Shown piece after piece: positions 7,296-14,003 of a stretch of DNA of 26,207 nucleotides. Within the stretch, counting starts at the first letter, position 1. Each line of letters starts with the position of its first letter. A program made the translations under genes and the position numbers. Below the pieces are notes generated by a model. The model made no database searches, was not told the DNA's origin, and saw only the letters and a list, made by a program, of their open reading frames with translations. The DNA is from a virus: positions 1 through 26,207 of the IMG/VR virus record IMGVR_UViG_3300013094_000239. The stretch is one strand, 5' to 3'.

Positions 7296-7480
7296 CTTAA
7301 AGCAAACATTTCCGCATGCTTTTTATATTTGAAAGAATAATGGTATCCGTCGCTGCAATAGTTATTGTTGCCCAAATAGATATCGCACCACCTCTCAACT
7401 TTATCATGCATTTTTCTCAAAAAAGGACCAACGGTTTTGGTCGTCCAGTGTGCGTTATTGTGGCATTCAGAATAAGTCAT
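7286..7480 (-). CDS. array gene 4, 64 aa, F-x-L-R-W tail
   Basis: The smallest member: GPFLRKMHDKVERWCDIYLG, then YHYSFKYKKHAEMFALRWL, with the tail encoded TTA AGA TGG CTG TAA. Unlike its neighbours it is separated from the upstream gene by 32 nt and has its own canonical AGGAGT (7485-7490) 4 nt before the ATG. The upstream gene is the one array gene that does not end in the family motif. Paralogue of gene 3. Confidence 0.8.
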   Translation of the reverse strand: MTYSECHNNAHWTTKTVGPFLRKMHDKVERWCDIYLGNNNYCSDGYHYSFKYKKHAEMFALRWL

Positions 7481-7484
7481 ATCT

Positions 7485-7490
7485 ACTCCT
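7485..7490 (-). promoter_or_regulatory. stand-alone Shine-Dalgarno AGGAGT in the array
   Basis: This is the clear intergenic canonical ribosome binding site inside the 4.2-kb array. It occurs where the upstream gene (7513-7788) lacks the L-R-W codons that otherwise provide GAGG, so it acts as a natural control for the dual-use tail. Confidence 0.75.
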
Positions 7491-7512
7491 GTATACTAAT
7501 AACGCACAAACC

Positions 7513-7788
7513 TTATGGGGCGTTGACACAGGGATGTGTCAAAACATCAAACAGTGTCCCGTATTCAACTTCAGGTTCCATATGAAACCCCGTACCCCAC
7601 ACTGCCCAGAACTTACGCTTATATGCTTTTTGCCAAAATATCAGTTTACCTGATACAGTGCGTCTAGGAATGATAGCAAAGTATTCAGTCCAATTATAAC
7701 AACCAGTACCACCGTAAATTCTTTGTGTGATAATCATCTTAGCTCTATCTAAGTTCCATCCTATACTTCTATTGAGATTATATTTCAT
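7513..7788 (-). CDS. array-embedded gene 5, 91 aa, not an evident family member
   Basis: Aromatic- and basic-rich (NWTEYFAIIPRRTVSG, KLIFWQKAYKRKFWAVWG), ending FDVLTHPCVNAP with no F-x-L-R-W tail. It looks unrelated to its neighbours and may be an insertion into the array. It starts at ATG 7788 in an ATGA overlap with the upstream stop. The upstream tail uses CGC for Arg, so no Shine-Dalgarno is formed and coupling is the likely route of expression. Confidence 0.7.
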   Translation of the reverse strand: MKYNLNRSIGWNLDRAKMIITQRIYGGTGCYNWTEYFAIIPRRTVSGKLIFWQKAYKRKFWAVWGTGFHMEPEVEYGTLFDVLTHPCVNAP

Positions 7789-8174
7789 GACCAGCGTAAT
7801 ACAAACCAAGCATAATCTTTTTCGTCACGGAATCGAATTTTATCAATGTGAATATCAGCCCATCGTGTCCAAGCATCAGGGTATCGAGGGCGCGGACCAA
7901 AGTGTTCAGTACACCATGCTATGACTTCTTCATAATCTTCATAGCGATGGTCTGCTTCGTACCACTTGGCACGACTGAATTTGTATTTGGATTGTGGTTT
8001 GTAGCTGGCTCCTATGGAAAAGATTTGACCAACAGACCCAGTCATAGGTTGTACGCCCAAGATACTATGTGCCATTGCCAGTAATGTGGGTGTAAATTTT
8101 TTAATCATGGGCATGAGTATCTGCTGTGCCGTAGCCGTTACATTAGCGGCTGTGTTAGGATCGTATTGTGTCAT
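7785..8174 (-). CDS. array gene 6, 129 aa, F-x-L-R-W tail
   Basis: The largest member. A 55-residue N-terminal extension (ATAQQILMPMIKKFTPTLLAM and on) with mild hydrophobic character precedes the family module EVIAWCTEHFGPRPRYPDAW, then IRFRDEKDYAWFVLRWS. The tail codons are TTA CGC TGG TCA TGA. It starts at ATG 8174 in an ATGA overlap, with the upstream GAGG 8 nt before the ATG. Confidence 0.8.
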   Translation of the reverse strand: MTQYDPNTAANVTATAQQILMPMIKKFTPTLLAMAHSILGVQPMTGSVGQIFSIGASYKPQSKYKFSRAKWYEADHRYEDYEEVIAWCTEHFGPRPRYPDAWTRWADIHIDKIRFRDEKDYAWFVLRWS

Positions 8175-8437
8175 GTCCACCTCAATAGAAACATAGTAAG
8201 AAACTCATCTTTGCACAACATGATTTCACCAACTTCGGTATTGTCTACCCAGTAACTATCTTCAATGTCTTCACGGTAGCCACTCTTACCAAATGTCTTC
8301 TTACACCATTTACGAATTTCATTAGTGTCAACTTCACCCTTACCCTTCCAACTGATAGTGGTAATGTTGCGTTTGCTTCCGTAGTAATGTTCAGTCCAAT
8401 AGGTAAATGATCCTAGTTCTTGTGTCTTAGCCTTCAT
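8171..8437 (-). CDS. array gene 7, 88 aa, F-x-L-R-W tail
   Basis: Family module IRKWCKKTFGKSGYREDIED, then IMLCKDEFLTMFLLRWT, tail TTG AGG TGG ACA TGA. An ATG at 8437 with GGTGA 5 nt upstream is preferred. An earlier ATG at 8449 would add MVKY. It overlaps the 3' end of gene 8, which has lost the family tail, by 11 nt. Confidence 0.75.
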   Translation of the reverse strand: MKAKTQELGSFTYWTEHYYGSKRNITTISWKGKGEVDTNEIRKWCKKTFGKSGYREDIEDSYWVDNTEVGEIMLCKDEFLTMFLLRWT

Positions 8438-8672
8438 GTACTTCACCATATGTTAATAAGAAATTAATGTATTTGTCTTCATCAATTACTTCTGCACCAA
8501 ACACTGCTACCATGTTATCACATAATTGAAAGTCAACTATGATGCCAAAAAAGTCTTCGGCATACAAATCAAAGTGATGATATTTTTCGTCTAATTGGGT
8601 TTTTCTAGCACGCCATTCCCTAGCAGACTTGTCAATCATCTGTACAAATTCTTTTGTTGCTTCTACTGTCAT
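8427..8672 (-). CDS. array gene 8, 81 aa, tail lost
   Basis: Mostly helical N-terminus (TKEFVQMIDKSAREWRARKTQLDEKY) and a C-terminus VIDEDKYINFLLTYGEVHEG, in which F-L-L is kept but R-W is replaced and extended. It starts by TAATG sharing at 8672, and the upstream GAGG lies 11 nt before the ATG. Diverged member or independent gene; uncertain. Confidence 0.72.
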   Translation of the reverse strand: MTVEATKEFVQMIDKSAREWRARKTQLDEKYHHFDLYAEDFFGIIVDFQLCDNMVAVFGAEVIDEDKYINFLLTYGEVHEG

Positions 8673-8920
8673 TATTCCCACCTCAATAAAAACCAGTCTC
8701 GGTCTGCTTTGTTCTTAAACCAAAACTTTGCATTGTTAGCGTACCAGCGACCGCCAGGTTCGACGACATCTTCTTTTAGTGATGGACCGAATGTCTCAAC
8801 ATTCCACTGTATCATGTCGAGCCATGTCTGTTGGATTTGATGATACATTTCAGGCACTACTGGTTTTACCGTATAGTATTTTGCACCATATACTTTACCT
8901 TCAGCAAGTTCAAAATCCAT
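8672..8920 (-). CDS. array gene 9, 82 aa, F-x-L-R-W tail
   Basis: Family module MIQWNVETFGPSLKEDVVEP, then FWFKNKADRDWFLLRWE, tail TTG AGG TGG GAA TAA. The start at 8920 shares the A of the upstream TGA (TGATG), with GGAG 9 nt before it inside the upstream R-W codons. Several in-frame upstream starts exist, but the TGATG junction fits the rest of the array. Confidence 0.8.
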   Translation of the reverse strand: MDFELAEGKVYGAKYYTVKPVVPEMYHQIQQTWLDMIQWNVETFGPSLKEDVVEPGGRWYANNAKFWFKNKADRDWFLLRWE

Positions 8921-9147
8921 CACACCCATCTCCATAGGAACCATTGATAGTCTTTTTCTTCTTTGAAGTAATACATCATACCGGTACTATCTTCAAGGAT
9001 AAAGATTCTGTTGCGAATGTTCTCATTAAGATTTTCACGAATCCAATCAAGTCGTTCAGTGTTGGTAGTATCATTGTCATCCCAATTATCTTTATCTTTA
9101 AAATAGATATTATAGGGCCAAACACTTTTGTTTAATTTTCTTGTCAT
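8920..9147 (-). CDS. array gene 10, 75 aa, tail L-W-R-W
   Basis: Family module RLDWIRENLNENIRNRIFIL, then YYFKEEKDYQWFLWRWV, tail CTA TGG AGA TGG GTG TGA. It starts at ATG 9147 in an ATGA overlap with the upstream gene; an ATG two codons earlier is also possible. Only a weak AAGATGG binding site is available. Confidence 0.78.
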   Translation of the reverse strand: MTRKLNKSVWPYNIYFKDKDNWDDNDTTNTERLDWIRENLNENIRNRIFILEDSTGMMYYFKEEKDYQWFLWRWV

Positions 9148-9353
9148 ATCCATCTTAGTGAATAAAAAGTTGCATCACGCTCATCTGTAAAGTATACATC
9201 AAGTCTAAACCAACAATCTCTTTCTTGTTTTTCTTCCCATTCAAGTTCAACTATCATAAACTTTTCAAAACTAGGACAATTGTTAATAGCCCATTCTACT
9301 GCTTCATCCGAGTTGTAGTCTCCGTAAATGTATTTGCTAACAATCACAGCCAT
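9144..9353 (-). CDS. array gene 11, 69 aa, F-x-L-R-W tail
   Basis: Compact member that shows the minimal module well: DEAVEWAINNCPSFEKF, an acidic strand (VELEWEEKQERDCWFRLDVYF), then FTDERDATFYSLRWI with tail CTA AGA TGG ATA TGA. The ATG at 9353 is inside the upstream CGATGG codons (10-nt overlap); GTG 9347 is an alternative. No Shine-Dalgarno, since the upstream tail uses CGA for Arg. Confidence 0.78.
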   Translation of the reverse strand: MAVIVSKYIYGDYNSDEAVEWAINNCPSFEKFMIVELEWEEKQERDCWFRLDVYFTDERDATFYSLRWI

Positions 9354-9646
9354 CGTAAAATGAACCACTCGGCATGTTTTTGTTCTTTAAACGTATACGT
9401 ACTACCAAACTTGTTCCACTTACCTGCACCTACATTAACTACACACCAATCATTAACGTCAACCGCATGCCTCATGTCTTTAAATCTAGGAAGCGCAACA
9501 ACAGTCCAACCTTGTGTCTTGTGAATATCAACCATTGTTTCATTGTTAATTGCTTCTTGTATTTCTCTACTGAAAGCCAAAGACATAATAGTATCAGTAT
9601 CAGTGTAACTATCTTCTGTCGTCCAATTTGCAGTAAATGTTTTCAT
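9344..9646 (-). CDS. array gene 12, 100 aa, F-x-L-R-W tail
   Basis: An N-terminal extension (TANWTTEDSYTDTDTIMSL and on) precedes the module VNDWCVVNVGAGKWNKFGSTYTF, then KEQKHAEWFILRWL, tail TTA CGA TGG CTG TGA. Start chosen at ATG 9646, in an ATGA overlap with the stop of the frameshifted copy and with GAG 6 nt upstream. ATG 9652 would add two residues. Confidence 0.8.
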   Translation of the reverse strand: MKTFTANWTTEDSYTDTDTIMSLAFSREIQEAINNETMVDIHKTQGWTVVALPRFKDMRHAVDVNDWCVVNVGAGKWNKFGSTYTFKEQKHAEWFILRWL

Positions 9647-9857
9647 TTCCATCTCAACTTAAACCATGTTAAATCTTTTTCGTTTTTGAAGGCAAAGAAC
9701 AACACATCACGACCACCTACATCATTCATAGAAAAATCTTCTGTGTCTCTCCATAACCTTCTTCATCGTCACCTAAACTTGACTTTTTGTATGCCAAATA
9801 GTAACCGTCTTTTTTTGGACAGTTATCACCAACATGATACCAAATACTTGTATACAT
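9643..9857 (-). pseudogene. array gene 13, frameshifted family member
   Basis: From ATG 9857 (TAATG junction, GAGG 8 nt upstream) the frame reads MYTSIWYHVGDN to KSSLGDDEEG, then shifts and stops after 43 codons. The adjacent frame continues LWRDTEDFSMNDVGG to FKNEKDLTWFKLRWK and ends at the expected ATGA junction. The whole interval is 215 nt, one short of 72 codons. One missing T in GGTTATGG (about 9751-9758) would explain it. Both ends keep the family junctions, so this is either a recent lesion or a sequencing/assembly error. No typical slippery heptamer is present. Confidence 0.82.
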
Positions 9858-10078
9858 TATAGCCACCTCAACAAGAACCATTCATAATCTTGTTTGCGTT
9901 TGAATCCAAAGTATCTTCCACGATTACGCCAGTTAGAACTTTTGAAATTACTATAGCAAAATCTTTCAACCATGTAGATATGCTGCCAGTCTTTGAGTTC
10001 ATACTGATAGGGCCAGTACTTATCATTGAGTTCTTGTTCTTCAAACCATTGTTTCATTAAACTATCTATCTTATTCAT
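9857..10078 (-). CDS. array gene 14, 73 aa, F-x-L-R-W tail
   Basis: MNKIDSLMKQWFEEQ, a tyrosine/tryptophan-rich middle (YWPYQYELKDWQHIYMVERF), then FGFKRKQDYEWFLLRWL with tail TTG AGG TGG CTA TAA. I prefer ATG 10078, just after the upstream stop at 10084. A TTG at 10105 would add nine residues. No strong ribosome binding site, since the upstream tail has diverged to LLLKI. Confidence 0.75.
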   Translation of the reverse strand: MNKIDSLMKQWFEEQELNDKYWPYQYELKDWQHIYMVERFCYSNFKSSNWRNRGRYFGFKRKQDYEWFLLRWL

Positions 10079-10083
10079 CGGTT

Positions 10084-10296
10084 TCAAATCTTTAACAATA
10101 GCCAAGCATACTTCTTTTCATCTAAGACAGTAATCCTACGCCAGTCACCTTCAAACTTACTAATCTTAACACCGTACTTGTATTCGGCAATCACACGCAT
10201 ACCTTCACTGTTGCCACAGTTTGATTCTTTTGCTTCACGCTCAATCAGTTCCATTATTGGATTGAATGCGGGTTCGTACCATTTAATTACTTTCAT
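10084..10296 (-). CDS. array gene 15, 70 aa, diverged tail (LLLKI)
   Basis: Helical N-terminus (NPIMELIEREAKESN), a strand VIAEYKYGVKISKF, then ITVLDEKKYAWLLLKI, where the family tail is altered. It starts at ATG 10296 in an ATGA overlap, with GAGG of the upstream TTG AGG TGG TTA codons 8 nt before it: a textbook example of the tail-as-binding-site arrangement. Confidence 0.78.
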   Translation of the reverse strand: MKVIKWYEPAFNPIMELIEREAKESNCGNSEGMRVIAEYKYGVKISKFEGDWRRITVLDEKKYAWLLLKI

Positions 10297-10553
10297 AACC
10301 ACCTCAACAAAAACCAAGTCCACTGCTGCTCAGTAAATTCAAATGTCATAGATTGATTTTCATCACGATAGATACGATTGATTCCGTAGTACTCTAATAT
10401 CCACTCGTCAGCTAGTCCTTCATACCCATCCTTCATCCATCTTTCACTGATTTCAGGAGTCATGTTTTTTTGAATGACACTATTTACTTTCGTCCAGTTC
10501 TCAAAATTCTCTTTTCCTGTACTAAGTCTAGCATTGTATCTCAGTAGTTTCAT
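10293..10553 (-). CDS. array gene 16, 86 aa, F-x-L-R-W tail
   Basis: MKLLRYNARLSTGKENF, a helical middle (ERWMKDGYEGLADEWILEYYG), then MTFEFTEQQWTWFLLRWL, tail TTG AGG TGG TTA TGA. It starts at ATG 10553 in an ATGA overlap, with GAGG of the upstream TTG AGG TGG CTA codons 8 nt before it. Confidence 0.8.
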   Translation of the reverse strand: MKLLRYNARLSTGKENFENWTKVNSVIQKNMTPEISERWMKDGYEGLADEWILEYYGINRIYRDENQSMTFEFTEQQWTWFLLRWL

Positions 10554-10786
10554 AGCCACCTCAAACTAAAATGAATGGCATCACATTCATTTTGAAAGTA
10601 GAAGTCCATATAATCTTCTGTTGGGTGTGTAGTAAACTTATCACCAGGTAAGCCAAACTGTTCTATTGCCCAAGCACAGGTTTCATTCCAATCACTAATA
10701 GTATCACCATTCTTCCAGAATATGCGTACTCTAGTACCCTGCTGACATGAGGGTGTCTCTGATTTGTTGTTTAAGTTTTGAGTCAC
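10550..10786 (-). CDS. array gene 17 (first in array), 78 aa, F-x-L-R-W tail
   Basis: Family module NETCAWAIEQFGLPGDKF, then MDFYFQNECDAIHFSLRWL, tail TTG AGG TGG CTA TGA. The start is uncertain: the open frame begins with GTG 10786, which overlaps the zinc-finger gene by 56 nt and lacks a Shine-Dalgarno, and no ATG is in frame before the module. As the first gene of the array, it has no family tail upstream to provide a binding site. Confidence 0.7.
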   Translation of the reverse strand: MTQNLNNKSETPSCQQGTRVRIFWKNGDTISDWNETCAWAIEQFGLPGDKFTTHPTEDYMDFYFQNECDAIHFSLRWL

Positions 10787-11429
10787 GGTGAAACTTCAAT
10801 GCCCATTGTTCTGGATTTATATAATCATTAATCATTTTAACTTGAGTCTCATTTAAAGTCTCTAGTAAATGGATACCGCTGTCGCTACAATACAACATCC
10901 ATGGACTTATCTTACCCGAACATATACCGTGACATATACGATTTGGGTTACTATACCTAAATACATCATTGGGTTGAATTTCGTCTAGTTCAGCCAATGT
11001 AGTACAATACTCTACACTGCGATATATTGCATCAAATGCATCTTCCACTCGCAAATACTCGCACAAGAATTTGTTGTAAACACTATCATTATTCCAGTTA
11101 TCTAGTTTGATTTGATTTTGCAACAACCAATCAACGTAACGAGGTATGTGAATTACTTTACTTTCAACACAATATGTACCAAACTTAACGAATGCAATGT
11201 AATATGGACTACGAATGAATTCTTCAACTGTTTTGTTCTTAGTTTTACTCATGCTATGCTTTTCGTAAAACCTAACCCAGCATTGAAACCCAATCCTATT
11301 GCTAGGATGATCCTTGTTTAACCAACGAGATTTTCTTTCACATATATGGCTGAGTAAGGTACGATCTCTAGTAAAATTCTTATTACAGAATTCACAGGTG
11401 TACTTACTCGTTGCCAAGTTCTCTTTCAT
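10731..11429 (-). CDS. zinc-finger hypothetical protein, 232 aa
   Basis: An N-terminal C2H2-like finger (YTCEFCNKNFTRDRTLLSHICE) is followed by basic KSRWLNKD and a conserved-looking alpha-rich body with AFVKFGTYC and RYVDWLLQNQIKLDNW. I recall closely similar proteins of unknown function in T4-like cyanophages. Probably a nucleic-acid-binding phage protein. Start: ATG 11429 preferred; TTG 11417 (preceded by AAAGAG) is a realistic alternative, and the longest frame reaches 11447. It overlaps the end of the gp62-like gene by 26 nt. Confidence 0.7.
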   Translation of the reverse strand: MKENLATSKYTCEFCNKNFTRDRTLLSHICERKSRWLNKDHPSNRIGFQCWVRFYEKHSMSKTKNKTVEEFIRSPYYIAFVKFGTYCVESKVIHIPRYVDWLLQNQIKLDNWNNDSVYNKFLCEYLRVEDAFDAIYRSVEYCTTLAELDEIQPNDVFRYSNPNRICHGICSGKISPWMLYCSDSGIHLLETLNETQVKMINDYINPEQWALKFHRDSKLKQQIRDTLMSAGY

Positions 11430-12000
11430 ACGATCTAATGTCTTCATCAGTTACCAATTGTGCAAGGGTTTCAATGTCATCAAGTTTCAAATCAGGGAAT
11501 CTTTTAGCAAGATACACCTTCTTTTTATGTTCTTCAACGAAGGCTTCGCTGATTGCATTAATAGAATCATCATCTGCTTTAGTGTATATTTTAGCATAGT
11601 ATTCTCTAATATCCTTCAGTTTAGGTGATTCTTTCAGTGTTGCAACTTTACTTGAAAGATGAGGTATCCATTGATGGAACTGTTTCCCTAAACCAGGGCT
11701 ACTGGCACACAACATCATCCATTGTAGTTTAGGGTGCTTTTGTACATGCTCGTTGAACAAATATTTATTAGCGTTATACTCAGTACTCATTACATAATAA
11801 CCTTGCACGTCACCGCTACCTTTAATAGCACTCATCCAATGAGTCATCATGTAAGGAACAAACTTACGTTGTTGTTCTTCTGTAAGTTTGTCCATATAGT
11901 TGTAATCTTTACGATCCAACGCCGCAAGTGCCTCAAACAAATCAAAGTCTTGCTTTTCTAATTTTTCGTCTTTGGGAGTTGCTGGTTTCTTAGTTGCCAT
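11404..12000 (-). CDS. 62: probable clamp-loader small subunit, T4 gp62-like
   Basis: In T4, gp62 joins gp44 to load the gp45 sliding clamp. The match here is by layout and pattern: an N-terminal DLFEALAALDRKDYNYMDKL, then KFVPYMMTHWMSAI, and HPKLQWMMLCASSPGLGKQFHQWI, which resembles the small-and-basic G-K-x-x-x-K/Q-W block of gp62 proteins. 198 aa against 187 for T4 gp62. No P-loop. gp44 and gp45 are not next to it, which weakens the call. The ATG shares an A with the upstream TAA (TAATG at 12000), with CAGG 8 nt before it. Confidence 0.55.
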   Translation of the reverse strand: MATKKPATPKDEKLEKQDFDLFEALAALDRKDYNYMDKLTEEQQRKFVPYMMTHWMSAIKGSGDVQGYYVMSTEYNANKYLFNEHVQKHPKLQWMMLCASSPGLGKQFHQWIPHLSSKVATLKESPKLKDIREYYAKIYTKADDDSINAISEAFVEEHKKKVYLAKRFPDLKLDDIETLAQLVTDEDIRSYERELGNE

Positions 12001-12503
12001 TAGAATGCCTGATTGTAATCAATAATCTCACAGTTACGACTAATCTCTTTTACAAAGTAAACACAACGAGGTTTCACTTCATCATCAATGGGTACACATA
12101 AGAATTGTCCGTTCTTCAATCGCGGTGCATACCAAGTTACATCGTGATAGATATCAATAATTTCAATATCTTGAAAGCTAGGTCTAAATGCACTTAGTGG
12201 ATTAAATTCAAATGCTTTGAAACCTCTATCATTGATACTTGTTAATGGTAGTGTTTCTAAATCACCCATCTCTGGTTCACCGATCAGTATCTGCCAATCT
12301 ACTGGCATCTTAATTGTCTTGTCACCTACTCGTAACACAAGAGCGGGACTGTTGAAACTCTCTAAGAAGATTAGTGGTATATAATGATAGTCTACATTAC
12401 TTGGATTGCTATTATCAAGTATTGCAAAACGTAAATCATCTACTTCTTCGGGTAATGTCTCTAAGTTATAGTATTTGTTATTATCTAAATTTAATATTCT
12501 CAT
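12000..12503 (-). CDS. conserved hypothetical phage protein, 167 aa
   Basis: Function not recognised; I recall similar sequences in uncultured T4-like phages. Soluble, acidic and beta-rich, with blocks MPVDWQILIGEPEMGDLETLPLTS, FKAFEFNPLSAFRP and DVTWYAPRLKNGQFLCVP. Its position between uvsW and the gp62-like gene suggests a replication or expression role. It has no Shine-Dalgarno; the ATG lies exactly 6 nt after TATAAT, so the message is probably leaderless. It is joined to the next gene by a TAATG overlap. Confidence 0.8.
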   Translation of the reverse strand: MRILNLDNNKYYNLETLPEEVDDLRFAILDNSNPSNVDYHYIPLIFLESFNSPALVLRVGDKTIKMPVDWQILIGEPEMGDLETLPLTSINDRGFKAFEFNPLSAFRPSFQDIEIIDIYHDVTWYAPRLKNGQFLCVPIDDEVKPRCVYFVKEISRNCEIIDYNQAF

Positions 12504-12509
12504 AGTATT

Positions 12510-12538
12510 ATTATATCACTTATATGTTAGTTTCTCAA
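12510..12538 (-). promoter_or_regulatory. sigma70-type promoter, leaderless start at 12503
   Basis: TTGAGA (12533-12538), a 17-nt spacer and TATAAT (12510-12515) precede the ATG by 6 nt. The -35 lies inside the last codons of uvsW. Same geometry as the primase and HARP-like gene promoters. Confidence 0.7.
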
Positions 12539-14003
12539 TCGAGAACGGGTATGCCGCCTCTTTATAAAAGGCTTTTCTTTGTGTAAGATGCCTCTTTGCA
12601 AATTTGCAGGAACTTGTGATATCCCATATCATCACGTGATCTTTATCCTCCGCTTTTCTAATGCCGCGTCCAATTGACTGGATAACTCTGACAAAGCTCT
12701 TTCCGGGTTCCACAAGAACCAGATTGAAAATCCTAGGAATATTAATACCCACAGCGGCCACACCATAAGTCGCCACAATAACCTTGTTAGTAGCTGTAGC
12801 CACTTCATCATACTGTTCCTTTCTGTCATTCATGTCAGTCCCGCCTGAAACGAAACTAACTTCATAATCCAAACGTTCTTTAGTAAATGCTTCACTAAGT
12901 CTAGTTTGTATTGCTTTGCCGGCAGCAACACGGTCTACTAATATTAATGTGTTGCCACCGTCTTTAATCTTTTCAAGTAATTGACAAATCATAGTCAATC
13001 GTTGGTCATCTTCTAATAAGAATTTCAATTCACTTTGATAGTTAGTGAATTCTTTCTGGTCTTGCAATTGAACAATGTTAACGTGACACTGTGCAAGCAC
13101 ACCCATTTCTTGAAGTGTACTTGCTGCAAGTTTATTAGTCACATTACCTAATGACACATATAATGCCTGTGCTTCAAAGATTGCTTTGGGAATAGTTCCA
13201 GTCAATCCCCAGCGAATTGGTATGTGACTCATCACCCCAGTTAATAATTCTTTCAGTACATCAGCCTTAGCCATGTGCACTTCATCAACCATAACGCACA
13301 CAACATCTTCTAAGAACTCACCTATTGGTATTTCTGCTTCGTCTGCTTTTGTTTTCTTAAGCATATTACCTAAACTTTGCCATGTGCAAATCGTATGTTT
13401 TTTACCATACTCTTTTCTGTCACCATAGTATACACCAACATCAAGACCTAAGTTAATATAGTCTGCTTCTGTTTGTGTTACTAGACTTTTGTTAGGTACA
13501 ATAACAATACTACGTCCATAGTTTTCTATGCTATATGATAGTGCGGCGGTGATTAATGTTTTACCTGCGCCAGTTGCAATCTCTTGTATTGATTGTGGAT
13601 TAACTAAAAACTGATTTATAATCTCAATCTGATAGTCACGCAATACAACAGGCTGTCCTGCCATTGGGTGTTTTGCAGGCCATACTTTATGTGCAAAAGT
13701 TTTTTCAGTGACTTGTCCAAACTGAAATGTTGTTGTGTATGTGCGTAAGTCTTCTAACTCAATATCGTATCCGGCACTGTCAAGTAACGGTAGAATCTTT
13801 GGCAATAGATTTACATAAGTCGTGCCACCCAAGCTAAAGAAGCTGATCTTGCCATTCCAACGACCTAATCGGACACTTGGCAAATATCTTGCACCCGGCT
13901 TCTCATACTCAAACATCTTCATCAATGTTTTGCGATCACCTAACTCTAATCCTTCTATTTTTACATTGACTTCATCTTTGATGATTAATTTACATTGTTT
14001 CAT
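12516..14003 (-). CDS. uvsW: UvsW helicase (superfamily 2)
   Basis: T4-type recombination helicase that unwinds branched DNA and R-loops and drives branch migration, helping switch from origin- to recombination-dependent replication. N-terminal substrate-binding domain (residues 1-100), Walker A ATGAGKT at 143-149, DEVH box at 240-243, LTGTIP motif III near 268-273, and motif VI QSIGRGIRKAED close to the C-terminus. 495 aa, matching T4 UvsW (about 500). The ATG overlaps the stop of the HARP-like gene, indicating coupling and perhaps a shared pathway. Confidence 0.95.
   Translation of the reverse strand: MKQCKLIIKDEVNVKIEGLELGDRKTLMKMFEYEKPGARYLPSVRLGRWNGKISFFSLGGTTYVNLLPKILPLLDSAGYDIELEDLRTYTTTFQFGQVTEKTFAHKVWPAKHPMAGQPVVLRDYQIEIINQFLVNPQSIQEIATGAGKTLITAALSYSIENYGRSIVIVPNKSLVTQTEADYINLGLDVGVYYGDRKEYGKKHTICTWQSLGNMLKKTKADEAEIPIGEFLEDVVCVMVDEVHMAKADVLKELLTGVMSHIPIRWGLTGTIPKAIFEAQALYVSLGNVTNKLAASTLQEMGVLAQCHVNIVQLQDQKEFTNYQSELKFLLEDDQRLTMICQLLEKIKDGGNTLILVDRVAAGKAIQTRLSEAFTKERLDYEVSFVSGGTDMNDRKEQYDEVATATNKVIVATYGVAAVGINIPRIFNLVLVEPGKSFVRVIQSIGRGIRKAEDKDHVMIWDITSSCKFAKRHLTQRKAFYKEAAYPFSIEKLTYK

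Larger units (their letters stand above)
6554..10786 (-). repeat. tandem array of 17 tiny genes, mostly one F-x-L-R-W family
   Basis: Seventeen short genes (64-129 aa) lie end to end in 4.2 kb, joined by ATGA or TAATG overlaps or short overlaps. Twelve, including one frameshifted copy, end in F-x-L-R-W/Y plus one residue and stop; four more look like diverged members and one (7513-7788) looks unrelated. The shared pattern is a helix with W-C/A/N-x3-hydrophobic-G, one or two beta strands, then F-x-x-E-x-D/H-A/Y-x-W-F-x-L-R-W. The tail codons, most often TTG AGG TGG, place a GAGG Shine-Dalgarno 5-9 nt before the next start. No catalytic residues are evident. The proteins are too diverged for obvious DNA-level repeats, so the amplification is old or fast-evolving. 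Confidence 0.85.

Noticed and set aside
9374-9862. Long plus-strand open frame (162 aa) across the array
   Set aside because: It lies antisense to three array genes, has no ribosome binding site and has shadow-like composition rich in His, Phe and Ser. The minus-strand genes have motifs and junctions.
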